Positions 1 to 7,175 of a stretch of DNA of 19,057 nt are shown one piece after another. The stretch spans positions 1-19,057 of the forward strand of contig DGOS01000075.1 in NCBI GenBank assembly GCA_002390155.1, in the 5' to 3' direction. Below the pieces are notes generated by a model. That model ran no database searches. It was not told where the DNA came from and saw only the letters and a list, made by a program, of their open reading frames with translations. Position numbers and translations under genes: made by a program. Origin of the DNA: Hyphomicrobiaceae bacterium UBA4460. GTDB lineage: Bacteria; Pseudomonadota; Alphaproteobacteria; Rhizobiales; Methyloligellaceae. How positions within the stretch are numbered: position 1 is the first letter of the stretch; the number at the start of each line of letters is the position of its first letter.

Positions 1-73
1 TGCGGGGGCAGCCGCGGATTTGGAGGACTTCCGTACCGCGTTCCCTGTTGGCTCGAAATGAGCGACCGTCGAT
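1..73 (-). ncRNA. Cobalamin riboswitch, 5' half only (cut by window edge)
   Basis: Read on the minus strand, bases 45-35 give GGGAACGCGGT and bases 17-1 give CCGCGGCTGCCCCCGCA. Both are core elements of the cobalamin aptamer, and both recur exactly in the plus-strand riboswitch at 209-219 and 237-253. The 3' half, including the B12 box, would lie beyond base 1. The 5' limit is inferred from the predicted promoter. The regulated gene is outside the window, and a B12 synthesis or uptake gene is the natural guess. Confidence 0.85.
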
Positions 74-79
74 CAGGCA

Positions 80-119
80 CTTAAGGGGCCGGGGCCCCCC
101 TTTGTCAATCCGCTGTCAA
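80..119 (-). promoter_or_regulatory. Predicted promoter for the minus-strand riboswitch
   Basis: On the minus strand there are two exact TTGACA hexamers, at 119-114 and 108-103, set 11 bp apart. The second is followed after 17 bp by CTTAAG (85-80), a weak -10. Transcription would begin near base 73, just ahead of the minus-strand aptamer. The spacer holds an imperfect inverted repeat, AAGGGG (83-88) and CCCCTT (97-102). Prediction from sequence only; the -35 is strong and the -10 poor. Confidence 0.45.
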
Positions 120-139
120 TGCGCCGCGCGGGGGCCCGC

Positions 140-167
140 TTGCGGCGGCGGCGAACCCCGCTATAGT
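140..167 (+). promoter_or_regulatory. Predicted promoter of the cbt-cob cluster
   Basis: TTGCGG (140-145) and TATAGT (162-167) are separated by 16 bp. The -10 matches five of six consensus bases. The predicted transcription start near 174 coincides with the first base of the riboswitch P1 helix, which supports the call. Confidence 0.5.
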
Positions 168-174
168 CGCTCCC

Positions 175-352
175 GTCGTCGGTTCCCGCATGAGGCGGGA
201 CGCGAGAAGGGAACGCGGTGAGGGATTTTCCCGATTCCGCGGCTGCCCCCGCAACTGTTAGCGGTGAGCGCCCTCGTTAAGGCCACTGGAGCCAGTCTCC
301 GGGAAGGCCGGGGGAAGGCGTTGACCCGCGAGCCAGGAGACCTGCCGGCGGC
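175..352 (+). ncRNA. Cobalamin riboswitch upstream of cbtB
   Basis: The aptamer is complete. P1 pairs 175-183 with 344-352 over nine positions, with three G-U pairs. The conserved core includes GGGAACGCGGT (209-219), the GCTGCCCCCGCAACTGT stretch (242-258) and a B12-box region around 332-346 (GCCAGGAGACCTGCC). Known members bind adenosylcobalamin or related corrinoids and usually shut off downstream expression. Here the riboswitch should repress cobalt uptake and late B12 synthesis when B12 is plentiful. Confidence 0.95.
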
Positions 353-367
353 TCAACCTGGAACCGC

Positions 368-393
368 GCCCTCGGGTGGAGGGCGAGAGGGGG
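368..393 (+). promoter_or_regulatory. Riboswitch expression-platform hairpin and cbtB ribosome binding site
   Basis: GCCCTC (368-373) can pair with GAGGGC (379-384) around a five-base loop. The purine-rich ribosome binding site GAGAGGGGG (385-393) follows at once, before the ATG at 401. The CCCTC arm could instead pair with GAGGG at 387-391 inside that binding site, so two exclusive folds exist. No U-run follows, so control of translation is more likely than termination. The fold is by eye; the switching is inferred. Confidence 0.5.
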
Positions 394-400
394 ACAATTG

Positions 401-595
401 ATGACGACTCATTCGACCAAGCCCGACACGACGGGCCTCGACGCCGCAGCGCTGACGACATCGCGCGCGGTCCCGATCTTTGCAGCCGCTCTGCTCGGCA
501 TCTTCATTGTTGGCGGCGTGGGATTTTCCCACATGGCGGTGTTCCATAACGCCGCCCACGACTACCGCCATTCCATGGCCTTTCCCTGCCACTGA
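401..595 (+). CDS. cbtB: Cobalt transporter subunit CbtB
   Basis: This is a 64-residue protein with one membrane segment (about residues 24-45) and a metal-binding-looking tail. Histidines lie at 44, 49, 53 and 57, and the protein ends Cys63-His64. This is the CbtB pattern: a small membrane protein that works with CbtA in cobalt uptake, found behind B12 riboswitches. The ATG at 401 is preferred over an adjoining TTG at 398 because it sits better behind the GA-rich ribosome binding site. cbtA begins 21 bp downstream, and the riboswitch directly upstream should make expression B12-repressible. Cobalt as substrate is inferred from family and context. Confidence 0.9.
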   Translation: MTTHSTKPDTTGLDAAALTTSRAVPIFAAALLGIFIVGGVGFSHMAVFHNAAHDYRHSMAFPCH

Positions 596-616
596 CGTCC
601 AGGGAGGACCAGGACC

Positions 617-1360
617 ATGGATTATTTCCGCAACATCGTTGTGGTGGCTGCGCTCGCCGGCGCGCTGGCCGGCCTCGGCATGACAGTCGCCCAGTACTTC
701 GTCACCGTGCCCTTAATTCTCAAGGCTGAGACCTTCGAGGGGCAAGGCGCAACTCAGGCCACCGACGCAAGTGAGGCCACCGAAGCAACAGCGGCGGCTC
801 ACGAGCATCACGCGCACGAAGAGAATGCCGCCGCGCACGACCACGGAGAGGGCTGGGCGCCAGAGGACGGTTTTGAACGCACCTTCTTCAACTTCCTCGC
901 CAATCTGATCACGGGCGTTGGCTTCGCTTTGCTGCTGGTCGCCGCGAGTGAATTATTCGGCGGCCTGCACGGTTGGCGCCAAGGGGTCTTTTGGGGGCTT
1001 GCCGGCTTTACGATCTTCACACTCGCGCCAGGATTAGGCCTGCCACCGGAACTTCCCGCCATGCCGGCGGCGGAGCTTGGGGCGCGGCAAGCTTGGTGGG
1101 CCGGCACGGTGGTGTCCGCTGCGATTGCGCTCGGCCTTCTATTCTATAGCCGGTCGCTGATCGCCACGATCGCGGCGATCGCGCTCCTCGTGCTTCCGCA
1201 CGCAATCGGCGCGCCGCAACCGATCAGTCACGACAGCCCGGTTCCAGCGGGGCTGCATCACAGCTTCGTCGTGGCCGTGGCGATGACGACGCTCGTGTTC
1301 TGGGCGTTGCTCGGCGGGCTTGCGGGCTATTTCCGCGAGCGCTTCATCCGCGCCGCGTGA
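617..1360 (+). CDS. cbtA: Cobalt transporter subunit CbtA
   Basis: This is a 247-residue integral membrane protein of the CbtA family, the partner of CbtB. Hydrophobic segments lie near residues 7-33, 92-112, 122-138, 162-196 and 217-240. The loop after the first segment carries a dense His/Glu/Asp cluster (residues 62-76, including HEHHAHEE and HDH), probably a metal-collecting site. A conserved-looking PHA..AP stretch lies near residue 194. A clear GGGAGGA ribosome binding site (602-608) precedes the ATG. The stop is one base before the start of cobP. The role is cobalt entry for corrin synthesis; nickel cannot be excluded from sequence. Confidence 0.9.
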   Translation: MDYFRNIVVVAALAGALAGLGMTVAQYFVTVPLILKAETFEGQGATQATDASEATEATAAAHEHHAHEENAAAHDHGEGWAPEDGFERTFFNFLANLITGVGFALLLVAASELFGGLHGWRQGVFWGLAGFTIFTLAPGLGLPPELPAMPAAELGARQAWWAGTVVSAAIALGLLFYSRSLIATIAAIALLVLPHAIGAPQPISHDSPVPAGLHHSFVVAVAMTTLVFWALLGGLAGYFRERFIRAA

Positions 1361-1361
1361 C

Positions 1362-1901
1362 ATGACACAGATTGAGGCAGCCGGGGACGAAGGGACGACC
1401 TTCGTCCTCGGCGGCGCCCGTTCCGGCAAGAGCCGCTTCGCAGAATCTCTCGTCACCGCGCGGCCTCGGCCTTGGGTCTACATCGCGACAGCCGAGCCGC
1501 ATGACGATGAGATGGCCGCGCGCATCGCCGAGCATAAAGCGCGGCGCGAGGCAGGCTGGGAAACCATCGAAGCGCCGCACGAATTGCCCGAAGCTCTCGA
1601 TGCGGCGCCGCGTGGTGCCACCGTCCTCGTCGATTGCTTGACCTTGTGGCTGTCCAACGTGATGCACGCCAAGTTCGATATCGAGAAGGTTACGCAGCGT
1701 TTGGAGGAGGCACTGCACGCCCGCGTCGGCACCACCGTGCTCGTCTCCAACGAAGTCGGGCTCGGACTCGTGCCCGACAATGAATTGGGCCGCGCCTTTC
1801 GTGACGCGCAAGGCCGCCTCAATCAACGCATTGCGTTTCACGCGGGCCGGGTGGTCTTCGTGGTCGCAGGCCAGCCGCTCATCGTGAAAGGATCGTCATG
1901 A
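1362..1901 (+). CDS. cobP: Adenosylcobinamide kinase / adenosylcobinamide-phosphate guanylyltransferase
   Basis: This 179-residue bifunctional enzyme phosphorylates adenosylcobinamide and then transfers GMP to give adenosylcobinamide-GDP, activating the lower arm for loop assembly (CobU in Salmonella naming). The P-loop GGARSGKS is at residues 17-24. His58, in the run IAEHKARR, matches the histidine that becomes guanylylated in CobU. A VDCLTLWLSN stretch and the later VSNEVGLGLVP are also typical. The reading frame is open upstream into cbtA, but the ATG at 1362 gives the usual family length and starts right after the cbtA stop. The stop overlaps the cobO start as ATGA, which suggests translational coupling. 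Confidence 0.95.
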   Translation: MTQIEAAGDEGTTFVLGGARSGKSRFAESLVTARPRPWVYIATAEPHDDEMAARIAEHKARREAGWETIEAPHELPEALDAAPRGATVLVDCLTLWLSNVMHAKFDIEKVTQRLEEALHARVGTTVLVSNEVGLGLVPDNELGRAFRDAQGRLNQRIAFHAGRVVFVVAGQPLIVKGSS

Positions 1902-2515
1902 CCAAGGCCGTCGACGACAAGGACGCCGAGCGTCATCGCGCCAAGATGGCGAAGCGAAAGTCCGTTCAAGACGACGAGGTTGCCGGCAAGACTCTGGAGA
2001 AGGGCCTGCTGATCGTCCACACCGGAACAGGCAAGGGCAAGTCGACCGCGGCCTTCGGGCTGGCGCTGCGCATGATCGGCCGGGGCAACCGCGTCGGCAT
2101 CGTGCAGTTCGTCAAGGGCGCCTGGCATACGGCCGAGCGCGATGCGCTTGAGAAGTTCGGCGATCAAGTCGCCTGGTATTCGATGGGCGAAGGCTTCACC
2201 TGGGAGACACAGGACCTTGCCCGCGATGTCGCGGCGGCGGAACGCGCTTGGGGCAAGGCTGTCGAGCTCATGGACGATCCGAGCTTCAGCCTGGTCATTC
2301 TCGATGAGCTCAACATTGCGCTGCGCTACGACTACCTGCCGCTCGAACAAGTCATCGCCACGTTGAAGTCGCGGCGCCCCGATCTTCATGTCGTGGTCAC
2401 GGGCCGCAACGCCAAGCCGGAACTCATCGAAGCCGCCGACCTCGTCACCGATATGACGCTGGTCAAGCACCACTTTGCCGCCGGCGTTAAAGCGCAGCCC
2501 GGCATCGAGTTCTGA
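1898..2515 (+). CDS. cobO: Corrinoid adenosyltransferase (CobO/BtuR/CobA type)
   Basis: This 205-residue enzyme adenosylates cob(I)yrinic acid diamide or related corrinoids, using ATP to form the Co-C bond. The modified P-loop GTGKGKST is at residues 43-50. Other family marks are VQFVKG, the acidic motif VILDELN and the C-terminal run KHHFAAGVKAQPGIEF, which is nearly invariant in CobO proteins. A basic, charged N-terminal extension of about 35 residues precedes the nucleotide-binding core, as in many alphaproteobacterial CobO proteins. The start overlaps the cobP stop by 4 bp, and cobQ follows after 3 bp, so the gene sits inside the cob operon. Confidence 0.96.
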   Translation: MTKAVDDKDAERHRAKMAKRKSVQDDEVAGKTLEKGLLIVHTGTGKGKSTAAFGLALRMIGRGNRVGIVQFVKGAWHTAERDALEKFGDQVAWYSMGEGFTWETQDLARDVAAAERAWGKAVELMDDPSFSLVILDELNIALRYDYLPLEQVIATLKSRRPDLHVVVTGRNAKPELIEAADLVTDMTLVKHHFAAGVKAQPGIEF

Positions 2516-2518
2516 CCC

Positions 2519-3979
2519 ATGACCGCCCGCACGCTCATGTTCCAGGGCACGGGCTCCGATGTCGGCAAATCGCTGATCGTCGCAGGGCTGGCGCGCGCGC
2601 TTGTCGCGCGGGGGCTGCAAGTGCTGCCTTTCAAGCCGCAGAACATGTCGAACAACGCGGCCGTGACCATAGACGGCGGTGAGATCGGACGGGCGCAAGA
2701 CTTGCAGGCGCGCGCCGCACGCGTACCCCCAAGCGTGCACATGAACCCGGTTCTGTTGAAGCCGCAAAGCGAAACCGGCGCGCAAGTCATCGTGCAAGGG
2801 CGCGTTTACGCCACAGCCAAAGCGGCGGACTTTCAGTCGTTAAAAACCGAGCTCATGAAATTCGTGCAAGACAGTTTCGAACGCCTCAAAGCTGACGCCG
2901 ACATTGTCCTCGTCGAAGGCGCCGGCAGCGCATCCGAAGTCAATCTTCGTAACAACGACATCGCCAATATGGGATTCGCCCGCGCGTGCGACGTGCCGGT
3001 CGTGCTGATCGGTGACATCGACCGGGGCGGCGTCATCGCTAGTCTCGTTGGCACGAAGGCCGTGATCGACGTTGGCGACGCCGCGCAGATGGTCGGCTTC
3101 CTGGTCAACAAGTTTCGCGGCGATCCCAAACTTTTTGAAACCGGCATGGAAAAGATCGCGTCCGTAACCGGCTGGCCGGCGCTTGGTCTCATTCCATTCT
3201 TTGCCGAAGCTCGCGCGCTCCCGGCAGAGGACGCGTTGGCGTTGGACGGTGCCGGCACGGAAAAGAACGACGCTGTGCTTAAAGTTGCGGTGCCCATCCT
3301 GCCGCATATCGCCAATTTCGACGATCTCGATCCGCTCGAGGCGGAGCCCGCCATTGAGCTCGTGCGTGTGCGCCCCGGCAGCGCGCTGCCCGGTGATGCG
3401 GGCCTCGTCATCCTGCCGGGCTCGAAATGCACGCGCGCCGACTTGGAGGCGCTGCGGGGCGCCGGCTTCGACATCGACATCGCCGCGCATGTTCGCCGCG
3501 GCGGTGCGGTGCTTGGCCTGTGTGGCGGCTTCCAGATTCTTGGCCGCGTGGTGCACGACCCTGACGGCATCGAGGGCGCGCCCGGCAGCACGGCAGGCCT
3601 TGGCCTGCTCGACGTCGAGACAACCTTGACCGGCGAGAAACGCCTGGAGCCTGCTCAGGGGGAGACCTTCGACGGTGCACCCTTCTCAGGCTACGAGATG
3701 CATATGGGCGAGACGCTGGGTGCGGATTGTACGCGGGCCTTCGCGCAGCTCACCGACGGAGCCAAAGATGGTGCGATGTCGCCGGATGGCCGCGTAATCG
3801 GCACCTATGTCCATGGTCTTTTCGCCGACGACCGCCAACGCGGCGCGTGGATGGCACGGTTCGCCGCCGGCACGCCGCAGATTGCCTACGACTCATCCGT
3901 CGATGCGATCCTCGATCGTCTCGCCGAACATTTGGAAGCTCATGTCGATATCGATCGCCTGCTCACAATATCGCGGTAA
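2519..3979 (+). CDS. cobQ: Cobyric acid synthase, glutamine-hydrolysing
   Basis: This 486-residue enzyme amidates four side chains of adenosylcobyrinic acid a,c-diamide to give adenosylcobyric acid. The N-terminal dethiobiotin-synthetase-like ATP domain carries [11 protein letters not shown] (residues 8-18) and the [10 protein letters not shown] stretch. The C-terminal class-I-like glutaminase domain has the nucleophile Cys335 in LGLCGGFQ and a late histidine, His432, in YVHGLF. Length is normal for the family. It is the last plus-strand gene before cobD, whose 3' end overlaps it by 17 bp from the other strand (3963-3979). The ATG starts 3 bp after the cobO stop. Confidence 0.97.
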   Translation: MTARTLMFQGTGSDVGKSLIVAGLARALVARGLQVLPFKPQNMSNNAAVTIDGGEIGRAQDLQARAARVPPSVHMNPVLLKPQSETGAQVIVQGRVYATAKAADFQSLKTELMKFVQDSFERLKADADIVLVEGAGSASEVNLRNNDIANMGFARACDVPVVLIGDIDRGGVIASLVGTKAVIDVGDAAQMVGFLVNKFRGDPKLFETGMEKIASVTGWPALGLIPFFAEARALPAEDALALDGAGTEKNDAVLKVAVPILPHIANFDDLDPLEAEPAIELVRVRPGSALPGDAGLVILPGSKCTRADLEALRGAGFDIDIAAHVRRGGAVLGLCGGFQILGRVVHDPDGIEGAPGSTAGLGLLDVETTLTGEKRLEPAQGETFDGAPFSGYEMHMGETLGADCTRAFAQLTDGAKDGAMSPDGRVIGTYVHGLFADDRQRGAWMARFAAGTPQIAYDSSVDAILDRLAEHLEAHVDIDRLLTISR

Positions 3980-4928
3980 CTGCGACCAGCACGAACACAA
4001 GGGCGATCAGCAGCCCGTCCGCGCGGCCGTAGACGTCGAGTGCAGCTTGGACGTCGGCTGCCTTGAGATCGCGCCGCCCCTCGCCGAGCCACGCGCCGTC
4101 GGTCTCCTCGCCGTCATAGCGGTGCGGGCCGCCGAGAGACACGTCGAGCGCGCCGGCCATGGCCGCTTCCGGGTAGCCGGCATTGGGCGAGGCGTGTTTT
4201 CCGGCATCGCGCACCATCGTGTTCCAGGCGCCGCTGGCCGACGCACCGCCCGTCAGCGCGGCCGCTGCGACGATCAGAAGTCCGGACGCCCGCGAGCCCG
4301 GCAGATTAACAAGGTCATCCAGCTGCGCCGCAGGCTTGCCGAAACTTTCATACCGCTCGCTGCGGTGTCCGATCATGCTGTCGGCGGTGTTGATGGCCTT
4401 GTAGACGGCGCCGCCCGTCAGCCCAGCGAGCCAAATCCACAACACCGGCGACACGACGCCGTCGGAGAAGTTCTCGGCGAGACTTTCGATCGCCGCGCGC
4501 GCCACACCAGCCTCGTCAAGCTCTGCCGTATCGCGTCCGACAATATGCGCGACCTCCTTGCGGGCCTTGACCAGATTGCTGGACTCAAGCGCATCGGCAA
4601 CGTTGGCGACATGCATATAGAGGCTGCGCTGCGCGATGAGCGTGCTGCAGGCGGCCCCGGCGAAGATCAGCCCGAACGGCAACAGCAGCAGCGCGGTCTC
4701 GGCGATAAAGGCGATGGCGCCGACCACGAGGATCAGGACGAAGAGCGCGATGGCACCCGTCCGGCGGCGCGACTCCGCAGGCGCGCCGTCCTTGTTCAGG
4801 CTCTTGTCGAGGAAACCGATCAAATGGCCCATCCAGGTGACGGGATGGCCGATCTTCTTCATGATCGCGTCCGGGTAACCGACGACGAGCTCGATCAGCA
4901 AAGCGAGAAGCGCTAGCGGTGCGGCCAT
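3963..4928 (-). CDS. cobD: Adenosylcobinamide-phosphate synthase (CbiB-type)
   Basis: This 321-residue multi-pass membrane enzyme attaches aminopropanol, or its phosphate, to adenosylcobyric acid. Family marks seen are HPVTWMG near residue 28, [24 protein letters not shown], and [18 protein letters not shown] in the last third. The ATG at 4928 is preferred over a TTG at 4940 because GGGAGGG lies just upstream of it, although that binding site is inside the first codons of cobC. The gene is antisense between two plus-strand cob genes: its stop overlaps cobQ by 17 bp and its start codon overlaps that of cobC. The name follows Pseudomonas denitrificans usage; Salmonella calls it CbiB. Confidence 0.95.
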   Translation of the reverse strand: MAAPLALLALLIELVVGYPDAIMKKIGHPVTWMGHLIGFLDKSLNKDGAPAESRRRTGAIALFVLILVVGAIAFIAETALLLLPFGLIFAGAACSTLIAQRSLYMHVANVADALESSNLVKARKEVAHIVGRDTAELDEAGVARAAIESLAENFSDGVVSPVLWIWLAGLTGGAVYKAINTADSMIGHRSERYESFGKPAAQLDDLVNLPGSRASGLLIVAAAALTGGASASGAWNTMVRDAGKHASPNAGYPEAAMAGALDVSLGGPHRYDGEETDGAWLGEGRRDLKAADVQAALDVYGRADGLLIALVFVLVAVTAIL

Positions 4929-5937
4929 GATCCCTCCCAACGCCTATGCGCCGCTCGTTCACGGCGGCGATCTGAACGCCGCGCGGCGCCTGTTCCCCGA
5001 CGCGCCCGAGCCGTTTCTCGACCTATCGACGGGGATCAATCCCAATCCCTACCCTATTCCCCCGCTTTCGCCGCAGGTTTTTGCGCAGCTCCCACAAGAG
5101 GACACGCTCGCAAAGCTGTTAGCCTGTGCCGCAGCCGCTTATGGCGCGCCAGATGAGTCCAATGTGGTTCCGGCCGGGGGCATGCAGATCCTCGTGACCT
5201 TGATTGCAGGAGCGGCTCCACCAGGCCTTACCCGTATTGTCGGACCGACATACGCGGAGCATGCGCGCGCGCTTGTTCTCGCCGGTCATGACGTCGAGAC
5301 GGTGCCTGACCTTGCCCCGCTCGGCGAGGCCGCGCTTTCACTGGTGGTCAATCCAAACAACCCCGATGGCCGGGTCTTTGCCCGCGAAGATCTGCTTGCC
5401 ATTGCGGCGCGGCAACGCAAGTCCGGCGGGATGTTGATCGTCGACGAAGCGTTTATGGAGATTGGGCCGCGCGAAGAGAGTCTCGCCGGTGACGTCGAGG
5501 AGGCCAACGTCATCGTTCTGCGCTCTCTTGGCAAAGCATATGGGCTGGCGGGTCTTCGTCTCAGTGTCGCGCTTGCTGCAACGACGGCGGCCGCGCGTCT
5601 TCGCGCCGCGCTCGGCCCCTGGCCATTGTCAGGGCCCGCGCTCGAGGTCGGCGCGCAAGCATTGTCCGACATGACTTGGCTGACCGCAACGCGCGCCGCG
5701 CTGGCGAAAGACGGGAAGCGTCTCGATGAATTGCTGGAGACCGCAGGCTTGGCGCGGGTCGGCGGCACGCCGCTCTTCACGCTGGTCCGGCACGATGACG
5801 CACCGCAAGTCTTCGATCGTCTGGGACGTGCAGGGATCTTCGTGCGCCGGTTCGCCGAGGAACCAACATGGCTGCGCTTCGGTCTTCCCGGCGCGGAGGC
5901 CGACTGGCAACGTCTGGAAGTCGCGCTGCGCGGTTAG
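4927..5937 (+). CDS. cobC: L-threonine-O-3-phosphate decarboxylase, PLP-dependent
   Basis: This 336-residue fold-type I PLP enzyme is related to histidinol-phosphate aminotransferase. It makes (R)-1-amino-2-propanol phosphate for the lower arm of B12 and so supplies the substrate of CobD. The N-terminal HGGDL...DLSTGINPNPYP, the mid-protein NPNNPDGR and the PLP lysine Lys203 in SLGKAYGLAGLRLS are visible. The ATG at 4927 overlaps the start codon of cobD on the other strand. There is no separate intergenic promoter space, so cobC depends on read-through from cobQ or on a promoter inside cobD. The name follows P. denitrificans usage; Salmonella calls it CobD. Confidence 0.93.
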   Translation: MIPPNAYAPLVHGGDLNAARRLFPDAPEPFLDLSTGINPNPYPIPPLSPQVFAQLPQEDTLAKLLACAAAAYGAPDESNVVPAGGMQILVTLIAGAAPPGLTRIVGPTYAEHARALVLAGHDVETVPDLAPLGEAALSLVVNPNNPDGRVFAREDLLAIAARQRKSGGMLIVDEAFMEIGPREESLAGDVEEANVIVLRSLGKAYGLAGLRLSVALAATTAAARLRAALGPWPLSGPALEVGAQALSDMTWLTATRAALAKDGKRLDELLETAGLARVGGTPLFTLVRHDDAPQVFDRLGRAGIFVRRFAEEPTWLRFGLPGAEADWQRLEVALRG

Positions 5938-6155
5938 TGCGCCCAGCGGCGGCTGTAGTGCTCGGCGAGCTCGAGATTGCCTTGTGCTTCCTCAGGCAGG
6001 AGCCTGGCGATCACACCCATGGCAAGCTCGACGGAAATCTCGCTGCCGCCGCACTCTTTGAGTTGGTCGCGCAGCCAGCCATAGACTTCCTCATCGCCGG
6101 CCTTGAGCCCGATGGCGATCTCTTCAAGCATTTGGACCAACGATTCGGCTGCCAT
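5934..6155 (-). CDS. Small acidic protein of unknown function
   Basis: This 73-residue protein is not recognised. It is acidic, likely mostly helical, has no signal peptide or membrane segment, and has a single cysteine (in KECGG). A strong ribosome binding site (GGAGGGG, about 6163-6169 on the minus strand) precedes the ATG by a suitable gap, the best evidence that it is translated. The stop overlaps the cobC stop by a few bases, tail to tail (TTAG, 5934-5937). It has 146 bp of non-coding sequence upstream, so it may have its own promoter. No link to B12 can be argued beyond position. Confidence 0.6.
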   Translation of the reverse strand: MAAESLVQMLEEIAIGLKAGDEEVYGWLRDQLKECGGSEISVELAMGVIARLLPEEAQGNLELAEHYSRRWAH

Positions 6156-6301
6156 CGCGCCCCTCCAATCGAACCAAGCCCAAAGGCTTATGGCTGCGGT
6201 CTTGCGTTACTCCCGGTGCGAATCCCCGAAGAGGACCATATCGCCAATTCGCCAGGCGCGACGTTGCCCGCAGGCCACAGTGGAGGGGTTTCTGGTGAAG
6301 A
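6156..6301. other. Intergenic region with no recognised element
   Basis: This 146 bp gap lies between two minus-strand genes. Apart from the ribosome binding site of the 73-residue gene I see no convincing promoter, terminator or RNA. A stretch around 6212-6237 resembles a tRNA T-arm followed by CCA but does not fold into a tRNA. Confidence 0.5.
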
Positions 6302-7078
6302 TTAGTCCGGCGGGCCGGTGAAGGGGATCGGCTTGATGGAGGCGGTGGAGACCGGGTCGGCCGCCAGACCGCCTGCCTCCGCGAACAACCCGCGGCGGGG
6401 CTTGGGCCGGCAGTAATGGCGTCCCTTGGACACGTTGGTCACGAGCAGGTCTAAGTGGAAGTGATTGTAGTGGTGACGGTCGCTGCCCGGGCCGAGCACG
6501 GTGTAGAACTCATCGCAGGCGCCAGCGAAGACGTCCCGGAGGAAAGCCTTCTCCCGCCGAGAGCCGCGCCACCAGCCCTTGACCACGGTGATCTGCCTGC
6601 CATCCGAAAGGCGGAACCCGGCGATGTCGATGGCGTTGCCGTAGGAGTGTTCGGAAAGCGGACCCCGCTTGCGGCCGTTCCGCCCTCGGCAGCTATAGGA
6701 TGAGATCTGCTTGATCTCGACCACCGGCTTGCCGAATTGGCGATAGGCAGCCTTCTGCACCGATTTGTGAATCCAGCGATCGAGGCTTGCCGTTACCGGG
6801 CAGCCAATGGTCGCGGTCGGAGTGATGCGCACGCGACCCCCCAAGGCAGCTGACACCTTGAGCGGTGCCCGGATGCCGCAAGAGCTCGGCCCGCTGATCA
6901 TGGAGACCTGGCTCACATAGGACGATTTGCGCACGCGGCCCGAGGCCATGCATTGCGCCTCCGCCCGGTCGCGCCATTCCGCGCGATCCTCCCGCGGAAC
7001 GCTGCCCCCGCCACATGCCTTGAGGAAGGCGGCCGTCACCAGAAGTGCGGCCACAAACGCAATACGAACACCCACCAT
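6302..7078 (-). CDS. Extensin-like C-terminal domain protein, M15-type peptidase fold
   Basis: This 258-residue exported protein of the bacterial extensin-like family is related in its active site to D-Ala-D-Ala carboxypeptidases (M15). The zinc-site pattern SxHxxGxAxD is present as SEHSYGNAID (His144, Asp151), and the second half is the His-rich HHYNHFHLD with His208 as likely ligand. A hydrophobic N-terminus (residues 4-20) ends in FLKAC with Cys22, a possible lipoprotein site, although Lys at -2 is unusual. Further cysteines suggest disulfides in the periplasm. A likely role is peptidoglycan trimming or binding. The ATG at 7078 is chosen over an in-frame GTG at 7087; neither has a strong ribosome binding site. 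Confidence 0.82.
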   Translation of the reverse strand: MVGVRIAFVAALLVTAAFLKACGGGSVPREDRAEWRDRAEAQCMASGRVRKSSYVSQVSMISGPSSCGIRAPLKVSAALGGRVRITPTATIGCPVTASLDRWIHKSVQKAAYRQFGKPVVEIKQISSYSCRGRNGRKRGPLSEHSYGNAIDIAGFRLSDGRQITVVKGWWRGSRREKAFLRDVFAGACDEFYTVLGPGSDRHHYNHFHLDLLVTNVSKGRHYCRPKPRRGLFAEAGGLAADPVSTASIKPIPFTGPPD

Positions 7079-7175
7079 GGACGCCACAATGGGGCCAAGG
7101 GTCTGAAAAAATACTCAATGGCAGGAGTGCGGAGCGCCTAGATATGCGGCGCGGGCGGCACAAAAAGAGAACGCA

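Noticed and set aside
1320..1361. An upstream start for cobP inside cbtA.
   Set aside because: It would overlap cbtA by 41 bp and add residues not seen in the family; the ATG at 1362 fits the gene spacing.
1838..2797. A 319-codon minus-strand open frame over cobO and cobQ.
   Set aside because: It is the antisense shadow of two clearly conserved enzymes and has low-complexity, unrecognisable sequence.
2833..3591. Two long minus-strand open frames over cobQ.
   Set aside because: Both are antisense to conserved CobQ motifs; composition is Ser/Arg/Pro-rich as expected for GC-rich shadows.
3807..4916. A 369-codon open frame on the plus strand, longer than cobD on the other strand.
   Set aside because: It is antisense to all conserved motifs of cobD, has no recognisable domain and starts inside cobQ; long antisense frames are common in GC-rich DNA.
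6205..6237. GGTGCGAATCC followed by GAGGACCA on the plus strand looks like a tRNA T-arm and CCA end, and also recalls a piece of the cobalamin aptamer.
   Set aside because: No matching acceptor, D-arm or anticodon arm lies upstream, and the GCTGCCCCCGC core and B12 box of the riboswitch are absent.
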